Origin: an uncultured Propionibacterium sp.
Lineage (GTDB): Bacteria > Actinomycetota > Actinomycetes > Propionibacteriales > Propionibacteriaceae
DNA length: 15,517 bases
Reading direction: 5' to 3'
Assembly (NCBI GenBank): GCA_938036835.1
Contig: CALHWB010000012.1
Location: 1-15,517, forward strand
The notes beneath the pieces are model-generated. The model did no database searches, was not told the origin of the DNA, and saw only the letters and a program-made list of their open reading frames with translations. The position numbers and the translations under genes are program-made. Positions 13,776 to 15,517 of this stretch are shown piece by piece. The first letter of the stretch is position 1. Every line of letters starts with the position of its first letter.

Positions 13776-15257
13776 ATGCTAGCCAATTTCGTTCAGGCCA
13801 CCTATATCGTGGCTGGTTTGCTGTTCATTCTGGCGTTGGCCGGCCTGGCCAGATTCGAAACCTCCAAGCGGGGCAACGCCTTCGGCATCCTGGGCATGGT
13901 GCTGGCGGTCGGCGCCACCGTGGTTGCGGTCTGGGCGCCTGAAAGCTGGCGGGGTGCGGATTGGGCGTCCCGGATGCCCAGTTTCGTCGGGGTCGCCGGG
14001 GTGGGCCCGTTGGTGTTTCTGGTGATCGCGGTGTTGGTGGGTGCGGTGATCGGGGTGTGGAAGGCCCTGAGGGTCGAGATGACCGGCATGCCGCAACTCA
14101 TCGCCCAGCTGCACAGCTTCGTGGGTCTGGCCGCCGTGCTGATCGGTTTCACCGTGTTCAGCGAGGTTCGCGGTGAGATCGAGGCCGGTAACGCCATGGA
14201 AGGCGTTGGCTTCCACCTGGCCGAGATCTGGATCGGTATCTTCGTGGGTGCGGTGACTTTCACCGGATCGATCGTGGCCTGGGGTAAGCTCGCGGAGCGG
14301 ATCGCCTCCAAGCCGCTGACCTTGCCGATGCGCAATCTGCTCAATCTTGCCGTGGTCGTCGCAATCGTCGCCTGCGGCGCATGGTTCCAGTCGTCCGGCA
14401 ACTGGTTCCCGCTGATTCTGCTGACCCTGCTAAGCCTGCTCCTGGGCTGCCATCTGGTGCTGGCCATCGGCGGCGCCGACATGCCGGTGGTCATCTCGAT
14501 GCTGAACTCCTATTCGGGTTTTGCGGCGGCCTTCTCCGGATTCGCGTTGGGCATGAACGTGCTGATCATTACCGGCGCCCTGGTGGGCGCCTCGGGCGCG
14601 ATCCTGAGCTACATCATGTGCCGGGCCATGAACCGGTCCTTCGTGTCGGTGATTCTGGGCGGCTTCGGTGCCGAGACCGCCGCGGCGGCATCCGGTGGGC
14701 AGGGCGAGATCCGGGAGGTCAAGGCGGACGAGCTGGCCGGTTGGCTGACCAATGCCCGCTCGGTGATGGTCACCCCCGGTTACGGCATGGCGGTTGCCCA
14801 GGCCCAATACCCGGTCGCCGAATTGACCAAGCGGCTCACCGATGCGGGAGTCGAGGTGCGGTTCGCGATCCATCCGGTCGCCGGCCGGTTGCCCGGTCAC
14901 ATGAATGTGTTGCTCGCCGAGGCCAAGGTGCCCTACGACATCGTGTTCGAGATGGATGAGGTCAATGACGAGTTCGACCGGACCGACGTGGTACTGGTCA
15001 TTGGCGCCAACGACACCGTCAACCCGAGCGCCATGCAGCCGGGTACCCCGATTTCGGGTATGCCGGTGTTGCACGTTTGGGAGGCTGGCAAGGTGATCGT
15101 GTTCAAACGGTCGATGAAGCCCGGTTATGCCGGGGTCGAGAACCCGCTGTTCTTCCAGGACAACACCTACATGCTGTTCGGGGACGCGAAGGCCTCGGTG
15201 GATGCCATCAACGCCGCGCTGCCGGCGGCTGCCGAGCACCGGGCGATTGGTGCCTGA
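13776..15257 (+). CDS. pntB: NAD(P) transhydrogenase, beta subunit
   Basis: A 493-residue partner of PntA. Residues 1-300 hold about nine membrane helices of domain II, including QLHSFVGLAA (111-120), whose His113 corresponds to the proton-pathway histidine (His91 in E. coli), and SMLNSYSGFAAAFSGFALG (241-259). After a short hinge, domain III (about 315-487) binds NADP(H): TPGYGMAVAQAQ (333-344), HPVAGRLPGHMNVLLAEA (366-383), YDIVFEMDEVNDEF (387-400), VIGANDTVNPSA (408-419) and FKRSMKPGYAGVENPLFF (443-460). All the blocks expected for NADP binding are present, so the enzyme should be active. GGAAGG about 10 nt upstream can be the ribosome binding site. The two-gene pntAB operon makes NADPH for biosynthesis at the expense of the proton gradient. 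Slightly longer than E. coli PntB (462), mostly in the N-terminal membrane part. Confidence 0.95.
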   Translation: MLANFVQATYIVAGLLFILALAGLARFETSKRGNAFGILGMVLAVGATVVAVWAPESWRGADWASRMPSFVGVAGVGPLVFLVIAVLVGAVIGVWKALRVEMTGMPQLIAQLHSFVGLAAVLIGFTVFSEVRGEIEAGNAMEGVGFHLAEIWIGIFVGAVTFTGSIVAWGKLAERIASKPLTLPMRNLLNLAVVVAIVACGAWFQSSGNWFPLILLTLLSLLLGCHLVLAIGGADMPVVISMLNSYSGFAAAFSGFALGMNVLIITGALVGASGAILSYIMCRAMNRSFVSVILGGFGAETAAAASGGQGEIREVKADELAGWLTNARSVMVTPGYGMAVAQAQYPVAELTKRLTDAGVEVRFAIHPVAGRLPGHMNVLLAEAKVPYDIVFEMDEVNDEFDRTDVVLVIGANDTVNPSAMQPGTPISGMPVLHVWEAGKVIVFKRSMKPGYAGVENPLFFQDNTYMLFGDAKASVDAINAALPAAAEHRAIGA

Positions 15258-15293
15258 GGAAGGGCCGGCCCGCGGGGGATTTCTCGTTCGACG

Positions 15294-15344
15294 CTGAGAC
15301 CGGCGATGCCGGCCCCCACCGGTCTCAGCCCCCACCGGTCTCAG
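15294..15344 (+). terminator. pntAB terminator hairpin with duplicated 3' arm
   Basis: CTGAGACCGG (15294-15303) pairs perfectly with CCGGTCTCAG (15319-15328), a 10-bp stem starting 37 nt after the pntB stop. The same 3' arm occurs again at 15335-15344, so either copy can pair with the single 5' arm. Inside the loop CCGGC/GCCGG (15302-15314) can form a smaller hairpin. No U-tract. Confidence 0.6.
15313..15344. repeat. Perfect 16-bp tandem duplication
   Basis: CCCCCACCGGTCTCAG is present twice with no gap (15313-15328 and 15329-15344). The duplicated unit contains the 3' arm of the pntAB terminator hairpin. Confidence 0.85.
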
Positions 15345-15405
15345 TTCGGCTAACCGGCGATGCACCGTTGCTGATCGCCGCGGTCACCAGCTGGTCATGG
15401 ATCGG

Positions 15406-15420
15406 GGGCGGGCACCGCCC
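15406..15420. other. Short GC hairpin in the convergent intergenic region
   Basis: GGGCGG (15406-15411) and CCGCCC (15415-15420) form a 6-bp all-GC stem with the loop GCA. It lies between the pntAB hairpin and the minus-strand terminator candidate and may back up either. The interval 15345-15405 shows nothing further that I can support. Confidence 0.4.
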
Positions 15421-15426
15421 GGCAGC

Positions 15427-15455
15427 GCCGGCGCTATCGTGCGGGATGCGCCGGC
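15427..15455 (-). terminator. Terminator candidate of the minus-strand gene at the right edge
   Basis: GCCGGCGC (15427-15434) and GCGCCGGC (15448-15455) form a perfect 8-bp all-GC stem around a 13-nt loop, 17 nt after the stop codon of the minus-strand frame ending at 15473. Its position supports that frame being a real gene end. Confidence 0.5.
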
Positions 15456-15472
15456 CGCCAAACCGGTTTTGG

Positions 15473-15517
15473 TTAGCGGGGGATGGTTTCTTTGAGTTCG
15501 GTTCGGTATCCGACGCT
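15473..15517 (-). CDS. C-terminal end of an unidentified protein (cut by window end)
   Basis: Reading the minus strand from the right edge gives SVGYRTELKETIPR and the stop TAA (plus strand 15473-15475). Codon choice and amphipathic composition look like real coding sequence, and a GC-rich hairpin follows the stop at a terminator-like distance. Fourteen residues are too few to name a family. It would be convergent with pntAB. A plus-strand frame from ATG 15446 is open over the same bases but starts inside the hairpin. Confidence 0.4.
   Translation of the reverse strand, partial: SVGYRTELKETIPR

Noticed and set aside
15446..15517. Plus-strand ORF from ATG 15446 running to the window end, preceded by TATCGT as a possible -10 box
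   Set aside because: Its start codon lies in a strong GC hairpin, and the opposite strand reads as a natural protein end with a stop just before that hairpin. The -10 to ATG distance (5 nt) is short.

Overview
The window reads as a chromosomal piece of a high-GC actinobacterium. GC is high throughout, start codons include GTG and TTG, hairpins between genes lack U-tracts, and pntA has a TAnnnT -10 box directly before its start codon, as leaderless actinobacterial genes do. The neighbourhood would fit a B12-making, propionibacterium-like organism, but that is a guess from gene content. I see no rRNA, tRNA, CRISPR array, insertion sequence or phage gene.

Layout. (1) 1-1548, plus strand: the last 32 codons of alanine dehydrogenase (ald), then cycA, a D-serine/D-alanine/glycine permease, 16 nt later; together an alanine-use operon. 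A long perfect hairpin (1570-1624) and a second hairpin (1641-1661) separate it from the convergent gene. (2) 1674-3868: two divergent lipoproteins. One is a DUF4349 protein (minus strand), the other an unrecognised lipoprotein (plus strand). Their shared upstream region holds an inverted repeat carrying outward-facing -10-like boxes. (3) 4026-10536: a five-gene import/export operon behind a promoter and a compact cobalamin riboswitch. It encodes a fused double permease (NikB and NikC halves in one chain), a lipoprotein solute-binding protein, two ABC ATPases and an MFS transporter, all overlapping or nearly so. A 28-codon leader ORF with a good ribosome binding site ends inside the permease start codon. 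(4) 10641-12130: a GNAT acetyltransferase (minus) divergent from a class I methyltransferase (plus), with a direct repeat between them. (5) 12219-15257: pntA and pntB, the proton-translocating NAD(P) transhydrogenase. (6) 15258-15517: a hairpin-rich convergent region followed by what looks like the last 14 codons of a minus-strand gene.

The most interesting unit is region 3. The riboswitch says the operon answers to cobalamin, so the cargo is probably cobalt, a cobalt chelate or a corrinoid precursor. The content and order (binding protein, permeases, two ATPases, MFS) resemble opine-metallophore systems such as staphylococcal cnt, in which an MFS protein secretes the metallophore and an Opp/Nik-type ABC importer recovers the metal complex. 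No metallophore biosynthesis gene lies in this window, so that role is inferred.
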